NCBI RefSeq assembly: GCF_001423695.1
Contig: NZ_LMOZ01000001.1
Coordinates: forward strand, 1,622,443 to 1,686,442
Direction: 5' to 3'
From: Leifsonia sp. Leaf336
Lineage (GTDB): Bacteria; Actinomycetota; Actinomycetes; Actinomycetales; Microbacteriaceae
Length of the DNA stretch: 64,000 nucleotides
Made by a program: the position numbers and the translations under genes. Numbering within the stretch: the stretch's first letter is position 1; the number at the start of each line of letters is the position of its first letter. The notes beneath the pieces are model-generated. The model searched no databases, was not told the origin of the DNA, and saw only the letters and a list, made by a program, of their open reading frames with translations. Shown piece by piece: positions 17,686 through 26,812 of this stretch.

Positions 17686-20420
17686 TGCCCGACCTTCGGC
17701 TGGCCATCCCCGCCGCCACTCTGTGGCTCTGCTGCGGCATCGGCGTCGCGCTCAGCGCCGCGATGCCCGTCGTCGCGGTGTGTGCAGGGGCGATCGCGGT
17801 GCTGGCCCTGGTCGCGGCCGTGCGGTCCGGTCATCGCGGGTCGCGGCCGCAGTCGCGGTCGCGCGGCGGCGGAGGGGGCGCCTCCCCGGTCGTCCGCGGT
17901 CTCACGACGGTCGCCGTCGCGCTGGCGACGGCAGCGGTCGGCGCCACCGCCATCGCAGCGCAGGCGCCGCTGCGGACCGATGCGACGCTCGAGGCCGCTG
18001 CCGAGGCGCATCGCCGGGTGGAGGTCGCGGTCAGGGTCGAGAGCGCCCCTCGGCGGTCCGCGTCGGGGTTCGACGGGGTCGAGCGGTGGCGGCTGCGCGG
18101 GACGACGGTGCGGGACGAGAGCGGGAGTTCACGTCCCTCGAGCGCGGGCGACCGGCCCCCGGTCGCCGGTGGCGTGCCGGTCGCCCTGGTCGTGCCGGGG
18201 GATGTCCGATCCGTGCGTGGCTTCGCGCTCGGCTCGGTCGTCGCGGCGAGCGTCTCGGTCCAGCCGAACGAGCCGGGGGAGGCGACGACCTTCACCCTCC
18301 GCGCCTCGACGACTCCGGCCGTGCGCGAGGGGCCGCCCTTCTGGCTCGCGTGGGCGGCGCCCGTGCGGAACGCGTTCGCGGCGGCCGCGGCCGCGACGCC
18401 GGGCGACGGCGGCGACCTGCTCCCGGGCCTGGCGATCGGCGATGAGACCGCTGTCACCTCCACCCTCGACGAGGCGATGAAGACCTCCGCCCTGAGCCAC
18501 CTCACCGCGGTCTCGGGGGCGAACTGCGCGCTCGTCACCGGTCTGGTGTTCCTGCTCGCGCGCGGTGCCGGTCTCGGCCGCCGCACACGCATCGTCGCCG
18601 CCGCCACCGGTCTCGCGGCCTTCGTCGCACTCGTGGGCCCGGGTGCGAGCGTGCTGCGCGCCGCGGCGATGGCGGTCGTCGTGCTCCTCGCCCTCGCTCG
18701 CGGCCGGGTCGCCGACGGCCTCCCGGCGCTCGCCCTGGCGGTGATCGTGCTTCTCGTCCACGATCCCTGGCTCGCCCGCGACTACGGCTTCGCGCTCTCT
18801 GCCCTCGCGACCGCCGGGCTACTTCTGCTCGCGCGTCCACTGGCGCACGGCCTGGGCCGGTGGCTCCCGCGCGGGATCGCGCTCGCCCTCTCCGTTCCCA
18901 CCGCGGCACAGCTCGCGTGCCAGCCGGTCCTGATCCTGCTGACTCCGACGCTTCCGCTCTTCGGAGTCCCCGCCAACCTGGTAGCGGAACCGGCGGCGCC
19001 CGTCGCCACCGTCCTCGGCTGCCTGGCCTGCCTTCTCCTCCCGTGGGCTCCGGCGGTCGGGCAGCTCGTAGTGTGGATCGCCTGGGTTCCGTCCGCCTGG
19101 ATCTCGCAGGTTGCGCGATTCGGGGCCGGTCTCCCCGGAGCGGCGCTGCCGTGGCCGGACGGTCTGCTCGGGGTCGGTCTCTGCGCGCTCGCCCTGGCCG
19201 CGGTCGCCGTCGTCGTGTCGCGGAGGAGATTGCCGAGGGCGGTGGCCACGTCGGCGATCGTCGCGCTCGTCGGCGGCACGCTCGTCTACGCGGGCTCGCT
19301 CGGCGGCCGGCAGGTCGGGCTCGCGCTCGGTCGACCGGCGGACTGGCACATCGCAGCATGCGACGTCGGTCAGGGCGACGCGCTCGTGCTCCGCGACGGC
19401 GGACGGAGCATGGTCATCGACGTCGGGCGGCGGCCGCAGCCGCTCGAGGATTGTCTGGACGCTCTCGGGATCGACCGCCTCGACTGGGTGCTGCTCACGC
19501 ACTTCGACGCCGACCATGCGGGAGGCGTCGATGCGGTGATCGGCCGCACCGATCGGGTGATCGTCGGGGAGCCTGACCGCTCGGCCGACCACGCGCTGCT
19601 GGAACGACTGCGGCAGGCGGGAATGACAGTGGAGTCCGGGCGGGCCGGGATGTCGGGAGACCTCGGCGGAACGTCGTGGCGGATCGTCTGGCCTCCCGTG
19701 CCGGCGCCGGGCTCCGCGCCGCTGAGCGGCAATGCGGGCAGCCTGGTCGTGCGCACGGAGGGCGATGGCCTGCGTGCGCTGTTCCTCGGCGATCTGGGGG
19801 AGACGGAGCAGGACGCGCTGCGCGCGCGTGGCGCCGAGCCGGTCGATGTCGTGAAAGTCGCGCATCACGGTTCGGCCGACCAGAGCCCGCGGCTCTACCA
19901 CGACCTCCGTGCGCACCTCGGACTGGTCTCCGTCGGCGCGGACAACGGGTACGGTCATCCGACCCGGCGAGCGCTGTCGATGCTCCAGGATGTCGGCACC
20001 GCTGCGGCGCGCACCGATCGTTCGGGGATGCTGCTGGTGTCGTCGACCGGCTCCGGCCCTGCGCTGTGGGTCGAGCGCCCGGAGGAAGGGAGTGCCGGTG
20101 GTCGCCTCTATCCTGGATACGGACGAGGAGGAACGTGGCGACACGAAGCAACAGCAGGGGCGGCTCGACAGGCCGAGCGGGCGCGACGAGCGCGAAGAGT
20201 GCGATTCCGCAGCTGGCCTGGAACCAGATCCGGCCCGCCCCGATCGTCCTGGTGTCGGGCACGCAGGGCTTCCTCGCAGATCGCGCCACGCGGATGCTGC
20301 GCGACCTGCTCAAGCAGGAGGACCCGAGCCTGGAGATCAGCGACGTCTCGGCGGCGGACTACGCGCCCGGCGAACTGCTCACGCTCGCGAGCCCCTCCCT
20401 GTTCGGTGAGCCGCGCCTGA
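17685..20420 (+). CDS. comEC: ComEC/Rec2-family DNA uptake channel protein
   Basis: Polytopic membrane protein that passes single-stranded DNA across the membrane in transformable bacteria. The N-terminal part has paired hydrophobic helices; the Competence domain includes LTAVSGANCALVTGLVFLLA and GPGASVLRAAAMAVVVLLAL. The C-terminal metallo-beta-lactamase-type domain has DVGQGDALVLRDG, LLTHFDADHAGG (THFDADH, H606), VVKVAHHGSADQSP and the closing GADNGYGHPT. The recognisable protein ends near residue 800 (ALWVERPEEG, about 20082), but no stop occurs until 20420, adding about 112 Arg-rich residues that overlap holA by 286 nt in another frame. The tail looks like out-of-frame holA sequence. All three frames lack a nearby stop, so a simple single-base assembly error does not restore a short end. 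Confidence 0.85.
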   Translation: MPDLRLAIPAATLWLCCGIGVALSAAMPVVAVCAGAIAVLALVAAVRSGHRGSRPQSRSRGGGGGASPVVRGLTTVAVALATAAVGATAIAAQAPLRTDATLEAAAEAHRRVEVAVRVESAPRRSASGFDGVERWRLRGTTVRDESGSSRPSSAGDRPPVAGGVPVALVVPGDVRSVRGFALGSVVAASVSVQPNEPGEATTFTLRASTTPAVREGPPFWLAWAAPVRNAFAAAAAATPGDGGDLLPGLAIGDETAVTSTLDEAMKTSALSHLTAVSGANCALVTGLVFLLARGAGLGRRTRIVAAATGLAAFVALVGPGASVLRAAAMAVVVLLALARGRVADGLPALALAVIVLLVHDPWLARDYGFALSALATAGLLLLARPLAHGLGRWLPRGIALALSVPTAAQLACQPVLILLTPTLPLFGVPANLVAEPAAPVATVLGCLACLLLPWAPAVGQLVVWIAWVPSAWISQVARFGAGLPGAALPWPDGLLGVGLCALALAAVAVVVSRRRLPRAVATSAIVALVGGTLVYAGSLGGRQVGLALGRPADWHIAACDVGQGDALVLRDGGRSMVIDVGRRPQPLEDCLDALGIDRLDWVLLTHFDADHAGGVDAVIGRTDRVIVGEPDRSADHALLERLRQAGMTVESGRAGMSGDLGGTSWRIVWPPVPAPGSAPLSGNAGSLVVRTEGDGLRALFLGDLGETEQDALRARGAEPVDVVKVAHHGSADQSPRLYHDLRAHLGLVSVGADNGYGHPTRRALSMLQDVGTAAARTDRSGMLLVSSTGSGPALWVERPEEGSAGGRLYPGYGRGGTWRHEATAGAARQAERARRARRVRFRSWPGTRSGPPRSSWCRARRASSQIAPRGCCATCSSRRTRAWRSATSRRRTTRPANCSRSRAPPCSVSRA

Positions 20421-21184
20421 TCCGCGTCGACGCCGTCGAGAAGACCGGAGACGGTTTTCTCGCCGACATGCTCGACTACCTCTCCGCGCCGGCCGACGGC
20501 ACCGTCGTCGTGCTCCGGCACGCGGGCGGGGTCCGCGGCAAGAAGCTGCTCGACGCCATCCGCGCAGGCACGGGCGGCGGAATCGAGATCGTCTGTGCCG
20601 AGCTCAAGAAGGATTCCGAGAAATACGACTTCGCGCAGGCGGAGTTCGCGGTGGCCGGCCGCAAGATCACGCCGGGCGCTCTGCGGTCGCTGACGTCGGC
20701 GTTCACCGACGACCTCGCCGAGCTCGCAGCCGCGTGCCAGCAGCTGATCTCCGATGCCGCGGAGCAGATCACCGAGGCGACCGTCGACAAGTACTACGGA
20801 GGCCGGGTCGAGACGAACGCCTTCCAGGTCGCCGACGCGGCCATCGCCGGCCGGTACGGCGATGCGCTTGTCACGATGCGTCACGCGCTCGCCTCCGGTG
20901 CCGACCCGGTGCCGATGGTGGCGGCGTTCGCGAGCAAGATCCGCACGATGGCGAAGCTCTCCGGCGCCCGGGGAGGTTCCGCGCAGCTCGCTCAGCAGTT
21001 CGGTCTGGCGCCCTGGCAGGTCGACCGCGCCCGCCGCGATCTGGCCGGCTGGACGGAGGACGGACTCGGCCGCTGCATCGAGGTGCTCGCCGAGACCGAC
21101 GCGAACGTCAAGGGCGGCGGTCGCGACCCCGTGTTCGCGCTGGAGCGCATGATCCGCATCGTTAGCGCGCGGGGGCGCGTCTGA
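20135..21184 (+). CDS. holA: DNA polymerase III subunit delta
   Basis: Clamp-loader delta subunit, which opens the beta sliding clamp during replication. From GTG 20135 it is 349 residues, close to the usual 320-345. The GAGGAGGA ribosome binding site ends 2 nt before the GTG. A short Arg/Ser-rich N-terminus leads into PIVLVSGTQGFLADRATRML, the typical beta-strand/helix start (delta has no P-loop), and later LDYLSAPADGTVVVLRHAGG, ITPGALRSLTSAFTDDLAEL and the C-terminal collar LAQQFGLAPWQVDRARRDLA. It follows comEC, as in many bacteria, and its first 286 nt overlap the comEC open frame. A downstream start cannot be excluded, since similarity to the family is only clear from about residue 20. 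Confidence 0.9.
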   Translation: MATRSNSRGGSTGRAGATSAKSAIPQLAWNQIRPAPIVLVSGTQGFLADRATRMLRDLLKQEDPSLEISDVSAADYAPGELLTLASPSLFGEPRLIRVDAVEKTGDGFLADMLDYLSAPADGTVVVLRHAGGVRGKKLLDAIRAGTGGGIEIVCAELKKDSEKYDFAQAEFAVAGRKITPGALRSLTSAFTDDLAELAAACQQLISDAAEQITEATVDKYYGGRVETNAFQVADAAIAGRYGDALVTMRHALASGADPVPMVAAFASKIRTMAKLSGARGGSAQLAQQFGLAPWQVDRARRDLAGWTEDGLGRCIEVLAETDANVKGGGRDPVFALERMIRIVSARGRV

Positions 21185-21240
21185 GCGCGCCGACGCGCGT
21201 CAGTCCATAGCCTCCCGGCAACGCCGAGAGGGAGGTCGTG

Positions 21241-21822
21241 TCAGCGGCGAACGCCGTAGCGGAGGTGGAGCACCCGCTCGCCCTGCACGACTTCGACGGG
21301 ACCCTCCAGCAGGTGCTGCCCGTCGATCGGGCCGAAGTAGCGCTTGCCGACTCCGAGCACGACGGGTGCCACATCCATCCGCACCTCATCGACCAGACCC
21401 GCCGCGAAGGCCTGTCCGCCGACCTCCCCGGCGGAGACCTCGACGATCCGGTCGCCTGCGAGCTCCTGCGCCAGGGCCACGGCAGCCTCCACCCCGTCGA
21501 CGAAATGGAACGGCGCGGCGGGGTCCCAGTCGTCGGGCGCGGGCCGGTGAGTCACGACGACCACATGGTCGACATCACCGGGAGGCTTCCCGTCCCACCC
21601 GTCCGTCAGATCGAAGACATGGCGACCGACGATCGTCGCGCCGATCCGGTCCCAGTAGGGCCGCGTGTAGTCGTACGACGCCTGCGACACCGTCAGGACG
21701 CCGCTGTCATCCAGCGGGATGTCGCCTCCCCTGAGCCAGTCGAAGAGCGGTCCGGGCTGGTCGTCCTCGTCGGCGATGAAGCCGTCGACAGACACCGAGC
21801 TGTACATGACGACCTGACCCAC
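21241..21822 (-). CDS. Dihydrofolate reductase/RibD C-terminal domain-family protein
   Basis: NADPH-dependent reductase fold of the RibD-C/DHFR-like group; natural substrate unknown. From GTG 21822 it is 193 residues. Typical features are VVMYSSVSVDGFIADEDDQP at the start, IGATIVGRHVFDLTDGW, the VVTHRP strand and DEVRMDVAPVVLGVGKRYFG near the end. GGAGAG lies 4 nt before the GTG. The same frame stays open upstream to an ATG at 21963 and would add GGSLHV repeats encoded by the tandem array at 21874-21945; I consider that extension unlikely because the GTG has a good ribosome binding site. It converges with holA across a 56-nt gap. Confidence 0.8.
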   Translation of the reverse strand: MGQVVMYSSVSVDGFIADEDDQPGPLFDWLRGGDIPLDDSGVLTVSQASYDYTRPYWDRIGATIVGRHVFDLTDGWDGKPPGDVDHVVVVTHRPAPDDWDPAAPFHFVDGVEAAVALAQELAGDRIVEVSAGEVGGQAFAAGLVDEVRMDVAPVVLGVGKRYFGPIDGQHLLEGPVEVVQGERVLHLRYGVRR

Positions 21823-21873
21823 GGCGCTCTCCTTCGGTTGGGTGTGCCCCGATCGTAGCGAGTCGCGACGGCC

Positions 21874-21945
21874 GCCCACCTGCAGCGAGCCGCCCACATG
21901 CAGCGAGCCGCCCACATGCAGCGAGCCACCCACATGCAGCGAGCC
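21874..21945. repeat. 18-bp tandem repeat, four units
   Basis: Four consecutive 18-bp units of GCCCACATGCAGCGAGCC: 21874-21891 (one C for A), 21892-21909, 21910-21927 (both exact), 21928-21945 (first base A). They lie between the RibD-like gene and the rpsT terminator. Each unit holds a CATGCAG core. No protein-coding role is needed to explain them, although the minus-strand frame is open. Confidence 0.9.
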
Positions 21946-21976
21946 CCCGCTCCCGTGGTTCACGGGGCGGGGGCTC
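21941..21976. terminator. Strong hairpin terminator after rpsT
   Basis: GAGCCCCCGCTCCCGTG and CACGGGGCGGGGGCTC pair almost completely around a GTT loop, 38 nt downstream of the rpsT stop on the minus strand. There is no T-run, as is common for actinobacterial terminators. It overlaps the last tandem-repeat unit by 5 nt. Confidence 0.75.
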
Positions 21977-22013
21977 GTCGCGGCGCGGGACAGGTCCCGC
22001 GAGTGGTCGCTGC

Positions 22014-22274
22014 TTAGAGCGCGGCGACCTGCTTGGCGATGGCCGACTTGCGGTTCGCCGCCTGGTTCTTGTGGATGACGCCCTTGCTGGCGGCCTTGTC
22101 GATCTTCTTGGCGGCGAGACGCAGCGCCGCGGTCGCCTTCTCCTTGTCGCCGGCGACGACGGCCTCGCGGGTGGAGCGGATCGCCGTCTTCAGCTCGCTC
22201 TTGACCGCCTTGTTGCGCTCCTGCGCCTTCTTGTTGGTCTTGTTGCGCTTGATCTGCGACTTGATGTTTGCCAC
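22014..22274 (-). CDS. rpsT: 30S ribosomal protein S20
   Basis: Primary 16S-rRNA-binding protein of the small subunit body. The 86-residue product [21 protein letters not shown] is full-length S20, lysine-rich, with the conserved [13 protein letters not shown] ending. It is transcribed alone from a promoter with a TTGTTT -35 and TGTAAC -10 about 75 nt upstream and ends in a strong hairpin. The ATG is preceded by GAAAGTAACC, a modest ribosome binding site. In E. coli S20 represses its own translation; a similar leader mechanism cannot be judged here. Confidence 0.97.
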   Translation of the reverse strand: MANIKSQIKRNKTNKKAQERNKAVKSELKTAIRSTREAVVAGDKEKATAALRLAAKKIDKAASKGVIHKNQAANRKSAIAKQVAAL

Positions 22275-22349
22275 GAATGGTTACTTTCGTTCGAAGTGAG
22301 TATCGGATGTGCCGCTCAGCGAGAGAGGGCGCCTTGCGGCGTTCGTGCG

Positions 22350-22378
22350 GTTACACCCACACGCAAGCCAACAAACAA
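22350..22378 (-). promoter_or_regulatory. Probable rpsT promoter
   Basis: On the minus strand a -35 TTGTTT (22373-22378) and a -10 TGTAAC (22350-22355) are separated by 17 nt, predicting a transcript start near 22343 and a leader of about 69 nt. Confidence 0.5.
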
Positions 22379-22430
22379 CTTTAGCAGTGGGCGGCCGTCT
22401 GGCCAAAACGCGCGGTCGATGGGCGCCTCG

Positions 22431-23318
22431 TCAGCTGCGCGCCAGCTCGTGCGCGTAGCTGCCCGTCGCGATCTCGTCCGCGAGCGTCGGCCCGTTCGGC
22501 TCCCAGCCCAGGTCGATGCGGGCCTTGGTGCCGCGGGCCTGCTGATCGAGGAGCAGCGCCTCCGCGAGCCCAGCGCCCAGCCGCTCCTCGGTCTCCTCGA
22601 CAGACGCGGGCGCGACGCCGCCGGCGACCTCCGCCGCACGCGCCGCGAGCTCGCCGAGCTCGCGGACGGTCGGATTGGCACCTCCGGCGGCGATGTAGAC
22701 CTCGCCGGCCTCGCCGTTCTCGAGCGCCAGAACATAGAGCGCCGCGACATCGTCGACGTGCACGGTGGCCCAGTGCTGCGTGCCGTCGCCGATGAGCTGC
22801 AGCGCGGGCGCGACGCCCGATCCGCGCGGTGCGTCCACGATGACCCGGGCCAGGCCCTTGCCGTGCCCGTAGACGATCGAGGGCACAACGACCGAGCCGC
22901 GCACTCCCTCGGCGCCGAGCACCACGGCCTCGTTCGCACCGCGCCAGGCGGTGATGGCGGGCGGCGCCGCGGGGGAGTCCTCCGTGATGTCGGGGTTCGA
23001 GCCGTACGTCCAAACGCCTCCCGTGTGAACGAACGGCTTGCCGCTGCCGGCGAGCCCTTCGAGCACGGCTGCGACGAACACCGGGTCCACGTCGGGCGCC
23101 GAGGCGAGGTGGATGACGCCGTCGCTCTCGCGCGCGAGCCGCGAGACGAGCGCACTGTCGGTGGCGTCGCCCACGACCGCGGACGCGCCGGCGTCGCGCA
23201 CGAGCTGCGCCTTCGCCTCGTCGCGCACCAGCGCGGTCACAGCGTGCCCCTCGTCGAGGAGGCGGGGGAGGACGGAGGATCCGATGTAGCCGGTCGCGCC
23301 GGTCAGGAGAATGCTCAT
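22431..23318 (-). CDS. NAD(P)-dependent epimerase/reductase (extended SDR-like)
   Basis: Rossmann-fold oxidoreductase of 295 residues; substrate unknown. The nucleotide-binding motif TGATGYIG is at residues 6-13 (TGxxGxxG of extended SDRs), followed by LVRDEAKAQLV and VVGDATD, where the acidic residue after the second strand would contact the cofactor. Later come GVIHLASAPD, VVVPSIVYGHGKGLARVIVD and HWATVHVDDVAALYVLALEN, the usual closing strand for substrate entry in NAD-dependent epimerases. The catalytic Tyr-x-x-x-Lys is not convincingly seen, so it may be a reductase of the atypical (NmrA/DapB-like) kind. Start ATG 23318 faces the amidohydrolase start with 57 nt between. It is upstream of rpsT on the same strand, but rpsT has its own promoter. 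Confidence 0.75.
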   Translation of the reverse strand: MSILLTGATGYIGSSVLPRLLDEGHAVTALVRDEAKAQLVRDAGASAVVGDATDSALVSRLARESDGVIHLASAPDVDPVFVAAVLEGLAGSGKPFVHTGGVWTYGSNPDITEDSPAAPPAITAWRGANEAVVLGAEGVRGSVVVPSIVYGHGKGLARVIVDAPRGSGVAPALQLIGDGTQHWATVHVDDVAALYVLALENGEAGEVYIAAGGANPTVRELGELAARAAEVAGGVAPASVEETEERLGAGLAEALLLDQQARGTKARIDLGWEPNGPTLADEIATGSYAHELARS

Positions 23319-23362
23319 ACCTCTGCACAACGCCGGGCCCGCGTCCGCATTCCCGGCGAGCG

Positions 23363-23368
23363 TAGGCT
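23363..23368 (+). promoter_or_regulatory. Putative -10 of leaderless amidohydrolase promoter
   Basis: TAGGCT lies 7 nt before ATG 23376, with no Shine-Dalgarno sequence between them, as expected of an actinobacterial leaderless transcript. A -35 is not clear. Confidence 0.45.
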
Positions 23369-23375
23369 CGACACC

Positions 23376-24596
23376 ATGACCGCTTCGAGCATCGCCATCG
23401 TCAACGCGTACGTCGTCCCCGTCACCGGGGACCCGATCGAGAACGGAACGGTCGTCGTCGAAGACGGCCGGATCACCGCAGTCGGTCCCGCCTCCGAGAT
23501 CGTCGTGCCGTCCGGCGTCGACGTCGTGGACGCGAGCGGCAAGTGGGTGCTCCCGGGCTTCGTGGAGGCCCACGGCCACGTCGGCATCCACGAGGAGGCC
23601 AACGGTCCTGCCGGCGACGACACCAACGAGATGACGACGCCGAACACGGCCGCTGTGCGCGCCATCGACGCCGTGAACATCGACGACGAGGGCTTCCGGG
23701 ACGCTCTCGCGGGCGGCGTCACCGCCATCGTGGTCAAGCCGGGATCCGGCAATCCGATCGGCGGCCAGACGGTCGCCATCAAGAGCTGGGGCGGCCGCAC
23801 GATCGACGAGCAGGTGATCAAGGAGGCCGTCAGCGTCAAGTCGGCCCTCGGCGAGAACCCGAAGCGCGTCTACGGCGGCAAGAACCAGACACCGAGCACC
23901 CGCCTCGGCGTCGCCATGATCATCCGCGAAGCCTTCATCGACGCGCAGAACTACGCGGCGTCCCGCGCGGAGGCGGAGCGCGACGGCAAGGCGTTCGCCC
24001 GCGACCTGACCAAGGAGACCCTCGCGCGCGTGCTCTCCGGCGAGCTGGTCTGGGATCAGCACACGCACCGTCACGACGACATCGCCACCGCGATCCGCCT
24101 GGCCGACGAGTTCGGCTACAAGCTCGTCGTCAACCACGGCACCGAGGCGCACAAGATCGCCGACGTGCTCGCCGAGCGCGACATCCCCGTCATCTTCGGC
24201 CCGATGTTCACCTCGCGCTCGAAGGTGGAGCTCCGCGACCGCGCCATCGGCAACCTCGCCCTGATCGCCGCGGCGGGGGTGCGGGTCGCCATCACGACCG
24301 ACCATCCGGTCGTCCCGATCAACTTCCTCGTGCACCAGGCGTCGCTCGCCGTCAAGGAGGGCCTCCCGCGCGAGACCGCGCTGGAGGCGCTGACGGTGAA
24401 CCCGGCGTCGTTCCTCGGCCTCGACGACCGCGTCGGCGCGCTCGAGCCCGGACGCGACGGCGACGTCGTGGTCTGGTCGGGCGACCCGCTCGACGTCAAC
24501 TCGCGCGCCGAGCGCGTCTTCATCGACGGCACCGAGGTGTACCGCTGGGAGGACGGCGCCGGCCACGTCGTCGAGCGCGGCGAGCGCTTCGCCTGA
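23376..24596 (+). CDS. Amidohydrolase-family metal-dependent hydrolase
   Basis: Binuclear-metal TIM-barrel hydrolase of the imidazolonepropionase/dihydroorotase-like superfamily, 406 residues. The small beta-sandwich is formed by both ends ([40 protein letters not shown]). Metal-ligand candidates are H66 and H68 in [11 protein letters not shown], the histidines in [16 protein letters not shown] and the aspartate in [22 protein letters not shown] is the family hallmark. The substrate cannot be read from sequence; cyclic amide or dipeptide hydrolysis is the usual chemistry, and many relatives are simply called amidohydrolase. It is transcribed alone, probably leaderless, and ends 52 nt before lepA. 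Confidence 0.82.
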   Translation: MTASSIAIVNAYVVPVTGDPIENGTVVVEDGRITAVGPASEIVVPSGVDVVDASGKWVLPGFVEAHGHVGIHEEANGPAGDDTNEMTTPNTAAVRAIDAVNIDDEGFRDALAGGVTAIVVKPGSGNPIGGQTVAIKSWGGRTIDEQVIKEAVSVKSALGENPKRVYGGKNQTPSTRLGVAMIIREAFIDAQNYAASRAEAERDGKAFARDLTKETLARVLSGELVWDQHTHRHDDIATAIRLADEFGYKLVVNHGTEAHKIADVLAERDIPVIFGPMFTSRSKVELRDRAIGNLALIAAAGVRVAITTDHPVVPINFLVHQASLAVKEGLPRETALEALTVNPASFLGLDDRVGALEPGRDGDVVVWSGDPLDVNSRAERVFIDGTEVYRWEDGAGHVVERGERFA

Positions 24597-24648
24597 CGGC
24601 CCTCGGCGTTCGAGCCGGCAGGGGGGTTCATGGGAGAATGAGCCCACA

Positions 24649-26505
24649 ATGTCACCACGAGCCCTGAAGCCCCTCGAGCCCGCCGCGACCGACCCGGCCT
24701 CCATCCGCAACTTCTGCATCATCGCGCACATCGACCACGGCAAGTCGACGCTGGCCGACCGGATGCTGCAGATCACCGGCGTGGTGTCCGACCGCGACAT
24801 GCGGGCGCAGTACCTCGACCGCATGGACATCGAGCGCGAGCGCGGCATCACGATCAAGAGCCAGGCCGTGCGGATGCCCTGGGCGCTCGACGGCGAGACC
24901 TTCGCGCTCAACATGATCGACACGCCAGGGCACGTCGACTTCACGTACGAGGTGTCGCGGTCGCTGGCCGCGTGCGAGGGCGCGATCCTCCTCGTCGACG
25001 CTGCGCAGGGAATCGAGGCCCAGACGCTGGCGAACCTGTATCTCGCGCTCGAGAACGACCTCACGATCATCCCCGTGCTCAACAAGATCGACCTCCCGGC
25101 TGCGGACCCCGACAAGTACGCCGCCGAGCTCGCCAGCCTCATCGGCGGTCGTCCGGAGGACGTGCTGCGGGTCTCCGGCAAGACCGGCATGGGCGTGGAG
25201 GCCCTGCTCGACCGGGTCGTCCAGGAGATCCCTGCACCGGTCGGCGTGGCCGACGCGCCGGCGCGCGCGATGATCTTCGACTCCGTCTACGACAGCTACC
25301 GCGGCGTGGTGACGTACGTGCGCATGGTGGACGGCAAGCTGGGCCCGCGCGAGCGCATCCAGATGATGTCGACGAAAGCCACCCACGAGATCCTCGAGAT
25401 CGGTGTGTCCGCGCCCGAGCCGACCCCGTCGAAGGGTCTGGGCGTCGGCGAGGTCGGCTACCTCATCACCGGGGTGAAGGACGTGCGCCAGTCGAAGGTC
25501 GGCGACACGGTGACCACGGCCGTCAAGCCGGCGACCCAGGCCCTCGCCGGCTACACCGAGCCCAAGCCGATGGTGTTCTCCGGCCTCTACCCGATCGACG
25601 GCAGCGACTATCCCGAGCTGCGCGAGGCCCTCGACAAGCTCAAGCTCTCCGACGCCGCGCTCGTCTACGAGCCCGAGACGTCGGTGGCGCTCGGTTTCGG
25701 CTTCCGCTGCGGCTTCCTCGGCCTCCTGCACCTGGAGATCATCACCGAGCGCCTCTCCCGCGAGTTCGGCCTCGATCTGATCACCACGGCCCCGAGCGTG
25801 ATCTACGAGGTCACCACGGAGGACAAGAAGGTCGTCACGGTCACCAACCCGAGCGAGTTCCCCGGGGGCAAGGTCGACAAGGTGGAGGAGCCGGTCGTCA
25901 AGGCGGCCATCCTCGCGCCGAAGGATTACGTGGGCGTGATCATGGAGCTCTGCCAGGGCCGCCGCGGCACCCTGCTCGGCATGGAGTACCTCGGCGAAGA
26001 CCGGGTCGAGATCCGCTATACGATGCCGCTCGGCGAGATCGTCTTCGACTTCTTCGACCAGCTGAAGAGCCGCACCGCGGGCTACGCCTCCCTCGACTAC
26101 GAGCCGTTCGGCGAGCAGGAGGCCGACCTCGTGAAGGTCGACATCCTCCTGCAGGGCGAGACGGTCGACGCGTTCAGCGCGATCGTGCACCGCGACAAGG
26201 CCTACGCCTACGGCACCATGATGGCCGGCCGCCTGCGCGAGCTGATCCCGCGCCAGCAGTTCGAGGTGCCCATCCAGGCCGCGATCGGCGCCCGCATCAT
26301 CGCGCGCGAGAACATCCGCGCGATGCGCAAGGACGTCCTCGCCAAGTGCTACGGCGGCGACATCACCCGCAAGCGCAAGCTCCTCGAGAAGCAGAAGGAG
26401 GGCAAGAAGCGCATGAAGATGGTCGGCCGCGTCGAGGTCCCCCAGGAGGCCTTCATCGCGGCGCTGTCGGGCGACACCGAGAAGTCCAAAGACGGCAAGA
26501 AATAG
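24649..26505 (+). CDS. lepA: Elongation factor 4 (LepA), ribosomal GTPase
   Basis: Translational GTPase that acts on stalled or initiating ribosomes (back-translocation or 30S biogenesis, still debated). The 618-residue protein has G1 AHIDHGKST at 26-34, G2 in [12 protein letters not shown]3 DTPGHVDF, G4 NKID, domain II, the EF-G-like domain III/V, and the LepA-specific C-terminal domain ending [17 protein letters not shown]. It is about 15-20 residues longer at the N-terminus than E. coli LepA, usual for actinobacteria. Upstream GGGAGAAT could act as a -10 or ribosome binding site. A small gene of unknown function follows after 22 nt and may share the transcript. Confidence 0.97.
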   Translation: MSPRALKPLEPAATDPASIRNFCIIAHIDHGKSTLADRMLQITGVVSDRDMRAQYLDRMDIERERGITIKSQAVRMPWALDGETFALNMIDTPGHVDFTYEVSRSLAACEGAILLVDAAQGIEAQTLANLYLALENDLTIIPVLNKIDLPAADPDKYAAELASLIGGRPEDVLRVSGKTGMGVEALLDRVVQEIPAPVGVADAPARAMIFDSVYDSYRGVVTYVRMVDGKLGPRERIQMMSTKATHEILEIGVSAPEPTPSKGLGVGEVGYLITGVKDVRQSKVGDTVTTAVKPATQALAGYTEPKPMVFSGLYPIDGSDYPELREALDKLKLSDAALVYEPETSVALGFGFRCGFLGLLHLEIITERLSREFGLDLITTAPSVIYEVTTEDKKVVTVTNPSEFPGGKVDKVEEPVVKAAILAPKDYVGVIMELCQGRRGTLLGMEYLGEDRVEIRYTMPLGEIVFDFFDQLKSRTAGYASLDYEPFGEQEADLVKVDILLQGETVDAFSAIVHRDKAYAYGTMMAGRLRELIPRQQFEVPIQAAIGARIIARENIRAMRKDVLAKCYGGDITRKRKLLEKQKEGKKRMKMVGRVEVPQEAFIAALSGDTEKSKDGKK

Positions 26506-26527
26506 GCTCTTACGAGAGGTTGGTGGC

Positions 26528-26812
26528 GTGGACGGTTACCGGTTCCAGATCGCGAGCGATGTTTCGTCGCGGGACGGTCTAGCCGTTGAGCTCGTCGACG
26601 CCAGCGGGGCGCGGTTGCTGGAGGTGTTTCGCGACGACGACCGTGACGGCGAGCTCACTTTCAACTCATTCGGGACGGTCAGCGTGAGTTTCGCCGCCGC
26701 CGCAAAGCTTCTCGAGATCGCGAGCCGCGAGTTCATGGCCGCGGATTCGCCGACGGCGGCGTCGGACGGTTCCCCCGCCACCTCGGGCGAAACGAAGAAG
26801 GACGAGAACTAA
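26528..26812 (+). CDS. Small protein of unknown function downstream of lepA
   Basis: A 94-residue acidic protein that I do not recognise. It begins at GTG 26528, with GAGAGG about 9 nt upstream, 22 nt after lepA. The first 70 residues look folded (alternating hydrophobics in FQIASDVSSRDGLAVELVDA, then LLEVFRDDDRDGELTFNSFG and AAKLLEIASREFMA); the last 25 are Ser/Ala/Thr-rich and likely disordered. There is no signal peptide or membrane helix. Codon usage matches its surroundings, and third-position GC is high throughout, supporting that it is coded. Transcription with lepA is likely; a functional link to LepA is only an inference from position. Confidence 0.7.
   Translation: MDGYRFQIASDVSSRDGLAVELVDASGARLLEVFRDDDRDGELTFNSFGTVSVSFAAAAKLLEIASREFMAADSPTAASDGSPATSGETKKDEN

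Noticed and set aside
21874-21945. CRISPR array
   Set aside because: The 18-bp units are contiguous, with no unique spacers, and no cas genes lie nearby.
21823-21963. GGSLHV-repeat N-terminus of the RibD-like protein
   Set aside because: GTG 21822 has GGAGAG 4 nt upstream and begins the conserved fold, while the ATG at 21963 lies in the rpsT terminator.
23319-25190. Minus-strand upstream extension of the epimerase frame over the amidohydrolase and lepA genes
   Set aside because: It is shadow of the plus-strand genes; the TGATGYIG Rossmann start follows ATG 23318 directly.
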